DNA of 64,000 bases from MPNO01 sp965205995 (lineage in GTDB: Bacteria; Pseudomonadota; Alphaproteobacteria; MPNO01): contig OZ242200.1 in the NCBI GenBank assembly GCA_965205995.1, positions 1,674,001 through 1,738,000 on the forward strand. Direction: 5' to 3'. Below are positions 44,116 to 52,226 of the stretch, piece after piece. The position numbers were made by a program, and so were the translations under genes. Position 1 is the first letter of the stretch. Each line of letters begins with the position of its first letter. The notes under the pieces were generated by a model. The model worked only from the letters and a program-made list of their open reading frames with translations, made no database searches and had not been told where the DNA came from.

Positions 44116-45801
44116 TCAGCCGGAGCCGGCCTCGCGGGCGGCGGCTTCCTCGGCGACGAGCTCTTTCTTGGACAGCTTGCCGATCATCGTCTTGGGGAGC
44201 TCGCCGCGGAACTCGACATGCTTGGGCATCTCGTGCCGGCCGAGCTTGTCGGCGAGGAATTCGGTCAGCCCGGCGGCGTCCAGCGCCGCGCCGTCCTTGA
44301 GCTTGACGAAGGCCTTGACCGCCTCGCCGGTGTAGTCGTCGGGCACGCCGATCACCGTGACCTCCTCCACGGCGGGATGGCGGTAGATCCCCTCCTCCAC
44401 CTTGCGCGGGAACACGTTGAAGCCGCTCACCAGCACCAGGTCCTTCTTGCGGTCGATGATGAAGGCATAGCCGTCCTCGTCGAGATGGCCGACATCGCCG
44501 GTGAGCAGCCGTCCGTCGACGACGGTCACGGCGGTTTCCTCGTCGCGGCCCCAATAGCCCTTCATCACCTGCGGGCCGGAGACGCAGATCTCCCCGTCCT
44601 CGCCCTGCGCGAGCAGCTTGCGGGGGTCCTCCTTGTCGACGATCGCGATCGAGGTGCCGGGCATCGGGAGGCCGATCGAGCCCTCCTTGTTGAGCCCGTC
44701 GAGCGGGTTGGCGGTGGCCAGCGGCGAAGTCTCGGTCAGCCCGTAACCCTCGACCAGCTTGCAGCCCGACAGGGTCTCGAAGCGGCGCTTGATTTCGGCC
44801 GGCAGGGGGGCGCCGCCCGACAGGCAGACCTTGATCGAGGTGAGGTCGAACTTGTCGAGCCTGGGGTGGTTGACGATCGCGGTGTACATCGTCGGCACGC
44901 CGGGGAACAGCGTCGGCTTCTTCTTCGTCACGTCCTGGAGCACCGGGTCGAGCTCGAAGCGCGGGCGCATGACGATCGAGCCGCCCAGCGCGATCGTCAA
45001 ATTCATCACCACGGTCATGGCGAAGACATGGAAGAAGGGCAGCACCCCCATCATGCGTTCTTTGCCGGGTTCGAGATCCGGCGTCCACATCCGCGCCTGA
45101 TGGGCGTTGGCGTGGAGATTGGCGTGGGTGAGCATCGCGCCCTTGGAGACCCCGGTGGTGCCGCCGGTGTATTGCAGGACGGCGATATCCGCCCTCGGGT
45201 CGATCTCGGGCGGCGCCCCCTTCCCGTCATTGTCGAGCAGCCGGCGGAAGGCGATATGCTCGTGATCGTCCGGCACTTTGGCGATTTCGCCCCGCTTGAG
45301 CAGCGGGAACAGGAGGTTACTGGGGAACGTCAAGACGTCCTGCAGATCGCCGACGACGAGCTTGCTCACCCGGCTCCGCGCGAGCAGCGCCGCCATTTTC
45401 GGGTACAGCGCGGCGAGGCTCAGCGTCACCATGATGTCGGTTTCGGAATCCTCGATCTGGTAGGCGAGCTGGTCTTCCGAATTGAGCGGGCTGTAATTGA
45501 CCACCGTGCCGCCGGCCTTGAGGATGCCGAAATACGCCACCACGAATTGCGGGCAGTTGGGCAGGAACAGCCCCACCCTGACGCCCTTGCCGACGCCGAG
45601 CCGGCGAAACCCGGCGGCGGCGCGCGCGACCAGGTCGCCGAGCTCGGCGTATGAGTAGCGCTTGCCGAGGAAGTCCATGCTCTCGTGGCCGGGGAAGCGT
45701 TCGACCGCCTGGTCGAGGATCGCGAATAGCGGGCCTTCCGGGATTTCGGAATCCCAGCGCACGTTCTCGGGATATTTTGCGAGCCACGGGCGGTCGGTCA
45801 C
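44116..45801 (-). CDS. Long-chain fatty acid-CoA ligase (FadD-like)
   Basis: A 561-residue AMP-forming ligase. It shows the P-loop-like YTGGTTGVSKGAMLTH, LVEGYGLTETSP, the hinge region RKKDLVLVSGFNVFP, and the C-terminal catalytic Lys in LPKTMIGKLSKKEL. The GTG at 45801 starts VTDRPWLAKYP and is preceded by AGGAGAGGG. Directly upstream is a perfect 19-bp tandem repeat, each unit carrying a Shine-Dalgarno-like sequence. It activates fatty acids or aryl/acyl acids to CoA thioesters. It converges on the autotransporter gene with 18 bp between stops. Confidence 0.92.
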   Translation of the reverse strand: MTDRPWLAKYPENVRWDSEIPEGPLFAILDQAVERFPGHESMDFLGKRYSYAELGDLVARAAAGFRRLGVGKGVRVGLFLPNCPQFVVAYFGILKAGGTVVNYSPLNSEDQLAYQIEDSETDIMVTLSLAALYPKMAALLARSRVSKLVVGDLQDVLTFPSNLLFPLLKRGEIAKVPDDHEHIAFRRLLDNDGKGAPPEIDPRADIAVLQYTGGTTGVSKGAMLTHANLHANAHQARMWTPDLEPGKERMMGVLPFFHVFAMTVVMNLTIALGGSIVMRPRFELDPVLQDVTKKKPTLFPGVPTMYTAIVNHPRLDKFDLTSIKVCLSGGAPLPAEIKRRFETLSGCKLVEGYGLTETSPLATANPLDGLNKEGSIGLPMPGTSIAIVDKEDPRKLLAQGEDGEICVSGPQVMKGYWGRDEETAVTVVDGRLLTGDVGHLDEDGYAFIIDRKKDLVLVSGFNVFPRKVEEGIYRHPAVEEVTVIGVPDDYTGEAVKAFVKLKDGAALDAAGLTEFLADKLGRHEMPKHVEFRGELPKTMIGKLSKKELVAEEAAAREAGSG

Positions 45802-45804
45802 CTT

Positions 45805-45842
45805 CCCTCTCCTCGATTGCCGGCCCTCTCCTCGATTGCCGG
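45805..45842. repeat. Perfect 19-bp tandem repeat in the leader of the acyl-CoA ligase gene
   Basis: Two adjacent identical copies of CCGGCAATCGAGGAGAGGG (read on the minus strand) end 3 bases before the GTG start at 45801. Each copy contains GAGGAGAGGG, so the ribosome binding site itself is duplicated. Only two copies are present and no other copy was seen in the window. Confidence 0.85.
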
Positions 45843-45870
45843 GCGGCGGGGCGGGGCGATGGTAGCCCGG

Positions 45871-46773
45871 TCAGGCGAGGCGGTCGATCTCGGCGAGATC
45901 CGCTTCGGTGAGAGACCATCCCGCCGCGCCGGCGTTGCGCGCAACCTGTTCGGGCGAGGTGGCGCCGGCGATCACGCTCAGGATCCCCGGCTTCGCGGCG
46001 AGCCAGGAGATCGCGAGCTCCAGCAGGCTGCGGTCATGCGCCGCGGCGAACCGCTCCAGCCGCTCGACCTCCTCCCACTCGGCATCGGAGACCAGACCGG
46101 CCGAGAGCCGCGTCCGCCCGGGCCAGGGCGCGCCGCGCTTGTACTTCCCGGTGAGCAGCCCGTTGGCCAGCGGGTAATAGGGCAGGATGCCCATCCCGGA
46201 CTCCGCGCAGGCCGGCGCGACGTCGCTTTCGATCGCCCGGTCGAGCAGGCTGTAGCGGTTCTGGGCGGTGACGAAGGCGCACCAGCCCCGCTCGTCCGCG
46301 ATGCTGCGGGCCTCCGCGATCTGGTCGCCGGAGAAATTGGAACAGCCGACGAACCGCACCTTGCCCTGGCGCACCAGCCCGTCGAGCGCCCCCAGCGTGT
46401 CGGCGATCGGGGTGGACGGGTCGGGGCGGTGGATCTGGTAGAGGTCGATCGCGTCGGTGCGCAGGCGCTTCAGGCTGCCCTCGACCGCCTTGACGATCCT
46501 GCGCGGCCGCGCGCCGCCGCTCCAGCCGAACTTGGTGGCGATGGCGATGGCGCGGCGCCTGGCGCCGAGCGCCTTGCCGAGATAGGTCTCCGACCGTCCG
46601 CCGCCATAGGAGTCGGCGGTATCGAAGAGGGTGATCCCGGCATCGAGCGCGGCGTGGATGACCGCGCCCGATTCGCGCTCGCCCAGGCGCCGGCCGAAAT
46701 TGTTGCAGCCGAGCCCGACCGCCGAGACGGTGAGCCGATCGCCGCTCTCGCCGCCGACCGACCTGAACTCCAT
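45871..46773 (-). CDS. Aldo/keto reductase
   Basis: A 300-residue NADPH-dependent oxidoreductase of the AKR superfamily. It has FDTADSYGGGRSETYLG (catalytic Asp and Tyr), IATKFGWSG (Lys), DLYQIHRPDP (His), and the C-terminal cofactor region SVIAGATSPEQVARNA. The start MEFRSVGGESGDRLTVSAVGLG is normal for the family. The substrate is unknown. It lies on the minus strand downstream of a small membrane-protein gene and upstream of the acyl-CoA ligase gene. Confidence 0.92.
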   Translation of the reverse strand: MEFRSVGGESGDRLTVSAVGLGCNNFGRRLGERESGAVIHAALDAGITLFDTADSYGGGRSETYLGKALGARRRAIAIATKFGWSGGARPRRIVKAVEGSLKRLRTDAIDLYQIHRPDPSTPIADTLGALDGLVRQGKVRFVGCSNFSGDQIAEARSIADERGWCAFVTAQNRYSLLDRAIESDVAPACAESGMGILPYYPLANGLLTGKYKRGAPWPGRTRLSAGLVSDAEWEEVERLERFAAAHDRSLLELAISWLAAKPGILSVIAGATSPEQVARNAGAAGWSLTEADLAEIDRLA

Positions 46774-46907
46774 CCGCCCTTCTCCCCCTTGCCTTCTTCG
46801 GTCACGGTCGGGTGTGCGTCGATCTTCGGGATCGGAATCGTCCGACGGCCCCCGGAGCTTGGGGGGCAGCTTCGGTCATCGTCGTGTCTTGACGATCGCC
46901 CTGCCGC

Positions 46908-47114
46908 TCACTCTCCGGTCGCCGGGCGGCGCGGATCAAGGCGCCCTTCGATCTTCGCGACGCGCTCCCCAATGATGTGGAGCTCCTTGCGCATATCGGT
47001 AAGTCCGTTATGGACTGCCAGCCAGATCGCCCCAAAGCCTAGTACAAACGCCGGTACCAGCACGGCGGCCAAGGGAAGCGCGGCGTCGAGGATGTTCGCG
47101 AAGTCCATGCTCAC
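46908..47114 (-). CDS. Small membrane protein with C-terminal helix
   Basis: A 68-residue predicted protein. One hydrophobic segment (about residues 10-33, LPLAAVLVPAFVLGFGAIWLAV) is followed by an amphipathic helix with regular charge (MRKELHIIGERVAKIEGRLD) that could form a coiled coil. The start may be the GTG at 47114 or the ATG at 47108. There is no family assignment. The frame is supported by membrane-then-helix organisation and position between two same-strand genes, but it may still be chance. Confidence 0.45.
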   Translation of the reverse strand: MSMDFANILDAALPLAAVLVPAFVLGFGAIWLAVHNGLTDMRKELHIIGERVAKIEGRLDPRRPATGE

Positions 47115-47240
47115 TCTTTCGCCCGGGGCTCCAATTTACGAAGAATCCCGGTGCCATTCTACCACAGGTTGGCCCAACCCTCTCCCTGTACGGTGCACCG
47201 ACTCCCCGGGAAACCCGAACTCCATCCGCCGCGCTCCGCC

Positions 47241-47804
47241 CTACCCCGCCGCCTCCTGCGCCGCCTTCCAGCCGTTCCACGCGCGCAGGGAATCGTGCGC
47301 CGTCCCCTCATGCTCGGTGAATTCACGGGATTCGGCGTCGTCCTCGGCGGTGAACTCGAAGCGGTAGCCGTTGGGGTCGTGAAAATAGATCGAGCTGCAG
47401 ATGCCGTGCCGGATCGGCCCCTCATAGGCGACGCCGGCGGCGCTCAGGCGGTCGGCCCATTGGGCGAGCGCGTCGTGGTCGGCGACCCGCATGGCGAAGT
47501 GGAGGTCCATGCCCCAGCGGGTCTTGTAGAGCTCGTCCGGGTCGTCGTCTTCGCGGAACGGCACGTCGAAAAAGGCGAGGTAGTTGGACTGCCCCGGCTC
47601 GGCGCGATGGCTGCCGATGTCGAAGAAGATGTGCATGTAGCTCACCGCCTCGCCGGTGGTCGGGTGCTCGTCGATCTTCAACGCCATCACCAGAGGAAAG
47701 CCGATCCTGTCCTCCCAGAAGGCGCGGGTCTCCTCGGCGTCGCGGCAGCGATAGGCCGAATGGTGGAGGCCGAGCGCCGGGATCTCGCGTTGGCTTGCGG
47801 TCAT
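47241..47804 (-). CDS. VOC superfamily (glyoxalase/bleomycin resistance/dioxygenase) protein
   Basis: A 187-residue metal-dependent protein with paired beta-alpha-beta-beta-beta modules: LGLHHSAYRCRDAEETRAFW in the first and MDLHFAMRVADHDALAQWADRL then YFHDPNGYRFEFTA in the second. His residues in LHHSAY and DLHFAM and the Glu in RFEFT are the expected metal ligands. It could act as dioxygenase, isomerase or lyase on a small substrate; the sequence does not say which. The 299 bp upstream, to 48103, contain a 21-codon leader ORF but no other gene. Confidence 0.87.
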   Translation of the reverse strand: MTASQREIPALGLHHSAYRCRDAEETRAFWEDRIGFPLVMALKIDEHPTTGEAVSYMHIFFDIGSHRAEPGQSNYLAFFDVPFREDDDPDELYKTRWGMDLHFAMRVADHDALAQWADRLSAAGVAYEGPIRHGICSSIYFHDPNGYRFEFTAEDDAESREFTEHEGTAHDSLRAWNGWKAAQEAAG

Positions 47805-48041
47805 GGATAGCCCCCCTTTGCAGTTGTCGTCGGCGCGACTCTAGCCCGGATTTCCCGCCGCGGTCACGGGCTGTGTCGAATACGCGACCCGATCGGACTT
47901 CGAGCGGCGGGATGCGCGTCCCCAATGCAGAAACCGCTTGCGTCCGCGCCACGTTGGCAGTAATGGCGTTTGCGTTCGATGCGTTGGGACCGGACGACGG
48001 TGGCTTAGGGTTCCCTGGTGGGGCGAAGCGGGGAGGTCGCG

Positions 48042-48107
48042 ATGTCGAGCGTCATTCCGTTCGTTGAACCGGCGCGGCGGCCGATCCGCGAGCGAGGCCG
48101 CGGGTGA
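48042..48107 (+). CDS. Possible 21-codon leader peptide overlapping the next gene
   Basis: A short open frame with a good ribosome binding site (GGGAGG, five bases before the ATG at 48042) encodes MSSVIPFVEPARRPIRERGRG. Its TGA overlaps the GTG start of the dehydrogenase-like gene (GTGA). This arrangement would allow translational coupling of a gene that starts with GTG. There is no homology evidence. Confidence 0.35.
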   Translation: MSSVIPFVEPARRPIRERGRG

Positions 48108-50515
48108 AATCCCATGCGCGCGTCGCCGTGGTCGGCGGCGGCGTCATGGGGGTCGGACTCCTCTACCACCTCACCGAGGAGGGGTGGTCGGATTTGGTCC
48201 TGATCGAGAAAGGCGAGCTTACATCCGGCTCGACCTGGCACGCGGCCGGGCTGGTTCCGCATTTCATCGGCAGCCTCAACATGGCCAAGGTGCATCTTTA
48301 CGGCTCCCGGCTCTACCAGCGGCTGGAGGCGGAGACCGGCCAGGCCACGGGCTGGCACGGCTGCGGCGCCATCCGGCTTGCGACCAATCGGGACGAGGTC
48401 GACTGGTTCCACTATGTGCAGGGCGTGCTGCGCTGCGTCGGCGCGGAGTGCCACCTCATCGGTCCCGCCGAGATCGCCGCCCTGCACCCGTTGCTGGACA
48501 CCGAGGGCGTGCTGCTGGGCGCCTACACGCCGGGCGACGGGCACACCGATCCCGCCAGCAGCACCATGGCCATGGCCGCCGGCGCGCGCGCCGGCGGCGC
48601 CGAGATCTATCTCCGCAACCGGGTCGTCGACATCGTCCGGCGGCCCGACGGAGGCTGGGACGTCGTCACCGAGCAGGGCACCATCGTCGCCGAACACGTG
48701 GTCAACGCCGCCGGCGGGTTCGCGCCCCGGATCGGGGCCATGGTCGGGCTCGAGGTCCCGATCGTCAACATCGTCCATCAGTATCTGGTGACCGAAGACC
48801 TCGACGCGGTCGCCGCGCTGGAGCGCGAGCCCCCGGTCGTCCGCGACCCCCGCGCGTCGTGCTACTACCGCCAGGAGCGGCAGGGGCTGATCGTCGGCCC
48901 CTACGAGACCGATGGCGCCGAGGCATGGGCGCTGGACGGCATCGACTGGTCGTTCGACGCCGAGCTGTTGCCGCCCGACATCGACCGCCTGATGCCGTGG
49001 CTCGAATTGGCCGCCAAGCGCATCCCGGCGTTCGAGAACGCGGGGATCATGCGGGTCGTCAGCGGGCCCATCACCCACACGCCGGATGGCGGATTTCTCA
49101 TCGGACCGGCCCCCGGGCTGGAGAATTTCTGGATGTGCTGCGGCGCCGGCATCGGCATCACCCAGGGTCCCGGCGCGGGGAAGTATCTGGCGCAGTGGAT
49201 GGTCCACGGCCAGACCGAGATCAACGTGCGCGAGATGGAGGCCAGACGGTTCGGCAAGTGGTCGATCGGCAAATACAGCCTGACGAAGGCGATCGACGAG
49301 TACCACCAGATGTACCAGGTGCGCTATCCGGGCGAGTACCGCGATGCCGGCCGGCCGGTCACGACCACGCCGATCTACCGGAAGCTCGCGGCGCGCGGCG
49401 CCGTTTTCGCCGAGACCTTCGGATGGGAGCGGGCGAAGTGGTTCGCGCCGGACGGCGCCGGGGAACAATACGGTTTCCGCCGCATGAACTGGTTCGACGC
49501 GGTGGCCGGGGAATGCCGCGCCGTGCGCGAGCGCGTGGGCGTGCTGGATCTGTCGGCCTTCTCCAAGTTCGACGTCACCGGCCGCGACGCGGCCGCGTTT
49601 CTCGATCGCATCGTCGCCAATCGCGTACCGCGGAACGGCCGGGTCGTCCTCGCCCACGCCTTGACCGAGCTCGGCGGCATCGAGAGCGAGTTCACGGTGA
49701 CGCGGCTGGACGAGAGCCGGTTCTATCTGCTGTCGGCCGCCGTCGCCCGGATCCACGACCATGACTGGCTGGTGCAGCACCGGCGCGCGGTCGAGGATTT
49801 GGAGATAACCGACGTTACCGACGATTACGGGGTGCTCGCCGTCACCGGTCCGCGCTCGCGCGAGCTGCTCGCCAGGCTGACCGGCGCCGATCTCGGCAAT
49901 GCCGCCTTCCCCTGGCTGTCGGCGCGCGAGATCGAAATCGCGGGCGTCCCGGCACGCGCGCTCCGGGTGTCCTATGTGGGCGAGCTCGGGTGGGAGCTCC
50001 ACCATCCGATGGCCCGCATGGAAGCGCTCTACGACGCCATCATGGAGGCGGGCGAAGAATACGGCGCGGCGGATGTCGGCCTCTATGCCATGAACGCGCT
50101 CCGCATGGAGAAAGCCTACAAGGCCTGGGGCCTGGAGTTGACCACCGAGCTCACGCCGATCGAGGGCGGGCTCGACCGCTTCGTCGACATGGAGAGCCGG
50201 TTCATCGGCAGGGACGCGGTGGCCGAGCGGGCAAGCAAGGGTGTCGACACCCGCCTGGTCTATCTGTCGGTGGACGCCGTGGACGCGGACGCGCACGGCA
50301 ACGAGCCGGTCTACGCCGACGGCCGCGTCGTCGGGCTTACGACCGGCGGCGCCTATGGCTACACCGTCGGCCGGAGCATCGCCTTTGCCTTCGTCGAGCC
50401 GGATCTCGCCGCGCCGGGCACCGAGCTCGAAATCGCGATCCTCGGACGCCGCCGCGGCGCCAAGGTGCTTGCCGAACCGCTTTATGACCCTGGGAGTGAG
50501 CGATTGAAATCATAG
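48104..50515 (+). CDS. FAD-dependent sarcosine/dimethylglycine dehydrogenase-like protein with GcvT domain
   Basis: An 803-residue protein with the DMGDH/SarDH layout: DAO-type FAD domain (about 1-370; VAVVGGGVMGVGLLYHL dinucleotide motif), a linker (FAO_M-like, about 370-425), then a GcvT folate-binding domain (about 430-700) and its C-terminal beta domain (about 710-797). H46 in GSTWHAAGL aligns with the His that carries covalent FAD in this family. Such enzymes oxidatively demethylate N-methyl amines and pass formaldehyde to tetrahydrofolate. It is followed 54 bp later by a DmdA-like gene, so the pair likely acts on a methylated osmolyte. The GTG start overlaps a leader ORF. Confidence 0.9.
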   Translation: MKSHARVAVVGGGVMGVGLLYHLTEEGWSDLVLIEKGELTSGSTWHAAGLVPHFIGSLNMAKVHLYGSRLYQRLEAETGQATGWHGCGAIRLATNRDEVDWFHYVQGVLRCVGAECHLIGPAEIAALHPLLDTEGVLLGAYTPGDGHTDPASSTMAMAAGARAGGAEIYLRNRVVDIVRRPDGGWDVVTEQGTIVAEHVVNAAGGFAPRIGAMVGLEVPIVNIVHQYLVTEDLDAVAALEREPPVVRDPRASCYYRQERQGLIVGPYETDGAEAWALDGIDWSFDAELLPPDIDRLMPWLELAAKRIPAFENAGIMRVVSGPITHTPDGGFLIGPAPGLENFWMCCGAGIGITQGPGAGKYLAQWMVHGQTEINVREMEARRFGKWSIGKYSLTKAIDEYHQMYQVRYPGEYRDAGRPVTTTPIYRKLAARGAVFAETFGWERAKWFAPDGAGEQYGFRRMNWFDAVAGECRAVRERVGVLDLSAFSKFDVTGRDAAAFLDRIVANRVPRNGRVVLAHALTELGGIESEFTVTRLDESRFYLLSAAVARIHDHDWLVQHRRAVEDLEITDVTDDYGVLAVTGPRSRELLARLTGADLGNAAFPWLSAREIEIAGVPARALRVSYVGELGWELHHPMARMEALYDAIMEAGEEYGAADVGLYAMNALRMEKAYKAWGLELTTELTPIEGGLDRFVDMESRFIGRDAVAERASKGVDTRLVYLSVDAVDADAHGNEPVYADGRVVGLTTGGAYGYTVGRSIAFAFVEPDLAAPGTELEIAILGRRRGAKVLAEPLYDPGSERLKS

Positions 50516-50569
50516 CGAACGGACGGCGTGGGAGCGCCGCGAGTTCGCACTCGATGGGAGAACCCTGGA

Positions 50570-51736
50570 ATGAACGAGATCCTGACGAAGGCCGACTTCT
50601 ATTTCGGTCCGCGCTATCGCAAGTCCCCCTTCTTCGAGGCCACGCGCCGGGCCGGGTGCAAGGCCTGGGGGATCTACAACCACATGTACATTCCGAACTA
50701 CTACGACGATCCCATCGAGGAATATCGAAGCCTGACCGAGGATGTGACGCTGTGGGACGTGAGCGTCGAGCGCATCGTCGAGATCACCGGGCCGGACGCA
50801 TCCGAGTTCACCAACAGGCTGACCCCCCGGGATTTGACGAAATGCGCGGTCGGGCAGGGCAAATACGTGCTGATCACCGCCGAGGACGGCGGCATCGTGA
50901 ACGAGCCGGTCTTGCTGCGTCTGGGCGAGAACCAGTGGTGGCTGGCGCTGTCGGATTTCGATGCGGGGCTGTGGGCGCGCGGCTATTCGGTGGCATGCGG
51001 GCTGGACGTGACGGTCCGCGAACCCGAAATCTACCCGGTGCAGGTACAGGGCCCCAAATCCAGGGACGTGATGACCGCGCTGTTCGGCGATGAGGTCGCC
51101 AAAATCCGCTACTACTGGACCATGGAGACCGATCTCGACGGCATTCCGGTGCTCATCAGCCGCACCGGGTGGAGCGCCGAGATCGGCTTCGAAATCTATC
51201 TCCGCGATCCGAGCCGCGGCGAAGAGCTGTGGGACCGGATCATGGAAGCGGGAAAGCCGCATTGCATCCGGCCGATCGCGCCGTCGCAGATTCGCCGCAT
51301 CGAGGCCGGGATATTCCGCTACGGCGCCGACATGACGATCGACAACAACCCGTTCGAGATCATGGGGTTCGAACGGCTGGTGGAGGACCAGAGCGCGGAC
51401 TATATCGGCAAGGAAGCGCTGATGCGGATCAAGGCGGAAGGGGTGAGCCGGAAACTGGTCGGCATCGTGCTCGACGGCGAGGAGGAAATCCAGGGACGTC
51501 CCGATGTCGCGCCCGTATACAAGGACGGCGAGGAAATCGGACGGGTGACGGTGATCGTCTGGTCGCCGCGCATGCAGAGGAATATCGGCTATGTCTGGGT
51601 GCCCATCGAGATGGCGTCCCCCGGCAATGCGCTCGAAGTCAGCACCCTGACCGGGACGGCCACGGGGAAGACCGCCGCCCTGCCGTTCTTCGATCCCAGG
51701 AAATCGGTACCCGCCCAGAGCCTCGCGGCCGGTTGA
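50570..51736 (+). CDS. GcvT-family protein resembling DMSP demethylase DmdA
   Basis: A 388-residue aminomethyltransferase-fold protein. Stretches WGIYNHMYIP, LWDVSVERIVEITG, VQVQGPKS, RIEAGIFRYGADM, and NNPFEIMGFERLV resemble DmdA more than glycine-cleavage T protein. DmdA moves a methyl group from dimethylsulfoniopropionate to tetrahydrofolate; related proteins act on other methylated compounds. The ATG at 50570 has GGGAG upstream and gives the expected N-terminus. It is cotranscribed with the covalent-flavin dehydrogenase-like gene. DMSP as substrate is possible but not established. Confidence 0.82.
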   Translation: MNEILTKADFYFGPRYRKSPFFEATRRAGCKAWGIYNHMYIPNYYDDPIEEYRSLTEDVTLWDVSVERIVEITGPDASEFTNRLTPRDLTKCAVGQGKYVLITAEDGGIVNEPVLLRLGENQWWLALSDFDAGLWARGYSVACGLDVTVREPEIYPVQVQGPKSRDVMTALFGDEVAKIRYYWTMETDLDGIPVLISRTGWSAEIGFEIYLRDPSRGEELWDRIMEAGKPHCIRPIAPSQIRRIEAGIFRYGADMTIDNNPFEIMGFERLVEDQSADYIGKEALMRIKAEGVSRKLVGIVLDGEEEIQGRPDVAPVYKDGEEIGRVTVIVWSPRMQRNIGYVWVPIEMASPGNALEVSTLTGTATGKTAALPFFDPRKSVPAQSLAAG

Positions 51737-51750
51737 GCCGACATGCCGAC

Positions 51751-51785
51751 AAAAATCGCCCGCCGGCCGAACCGGTCGGCGGGCG
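51751..51785 (-). terminator. Intrinsic terminator of the multicopper oxidase-cytochrome c unit
   Basis: A 12-bp GC-rich stem (arms 51757-51768 and 51774-51785, one G-U pair, 5-nt loop), when read on the minus strand, is followed at once by ATTTTT (51751-51756). It lies 6 bp after the cytochrome c stop at 51792. The plus-strand orientation lacks a T-run after the hairpin, so it acts mainly for the minus-strand unit. Confidence 0.85.
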
Positions 51786-51791
51786 CGGCCG

Positions 51792-52226
51792 CTACCCGTC
51801 GTGGGGCCGGTTTCTCGAGGCCTGTATCTTCCGCATGCGGTCCGGCCAGGTGGACCGCATGAAGGCCAGGATGTCCCAGATCTCGTCGTCGGTCAGCACG
51901 TCGCCGAAACCCTGCATGCCGCTCTTGAACCCGGCGATGCCGCGCGCCGCCATCAGCGCCTTGCCGCCGAGCCTGGTGTAGTCGAAGAGCAGCCGGTTGT
52001 CGTGGTGCCAGGTGTGGCCGGTGGCGTCATGCGGCGGTGCCGGGAGCAGCCCGTCCTTGCCGATCCGGCGCCAGTTCGGCTGGCCTTCGAGCTTGGCGCC
52101 GTGGCAGGACGCGCAGTGCTCCTTGTAGAGGATGCGCCCGCCCGCCAGGTCGCGCCTCTCGAGCTCATGGTCGGCCAGCGCGGGGGCGGACAGCAGCAGC
52201 GCGAGGAGCGCCAAAGCGCGCGTCAC
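51792..52226 (-). CDS. Class I cytochrome c
   Basis: A 144-residue exported haem protein. It has a signal peptide (LALLALLLSAPALA), the haem motif C38-A-S-C41-H42, and a probable Met axial ligand in GMQGFGDVLTDDEIWDILAFM near the C-terminus. The GTG at 52226 overlaps the stop of the multicopper oxidase frame by 4 bp (GTGA), implying coupled expression. It likely passes electrons to or from the oxidase in the periplasm. It ends at a clear intrinsic terminator. Confidence 0.87.
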   Translation of the reverse strand: MTRALALLALLLSAPALADHELERRDLAGGRILYKEHCASCHGAKLEGQPNWRRIGKDGLLPAPPHDATGHTWHHDNRLLFDYTRLGGKALMAARGIAGFKSGMQGFGDVLTDDEIWDILAFMRSTWPDRMRKIQASRNRPHDG

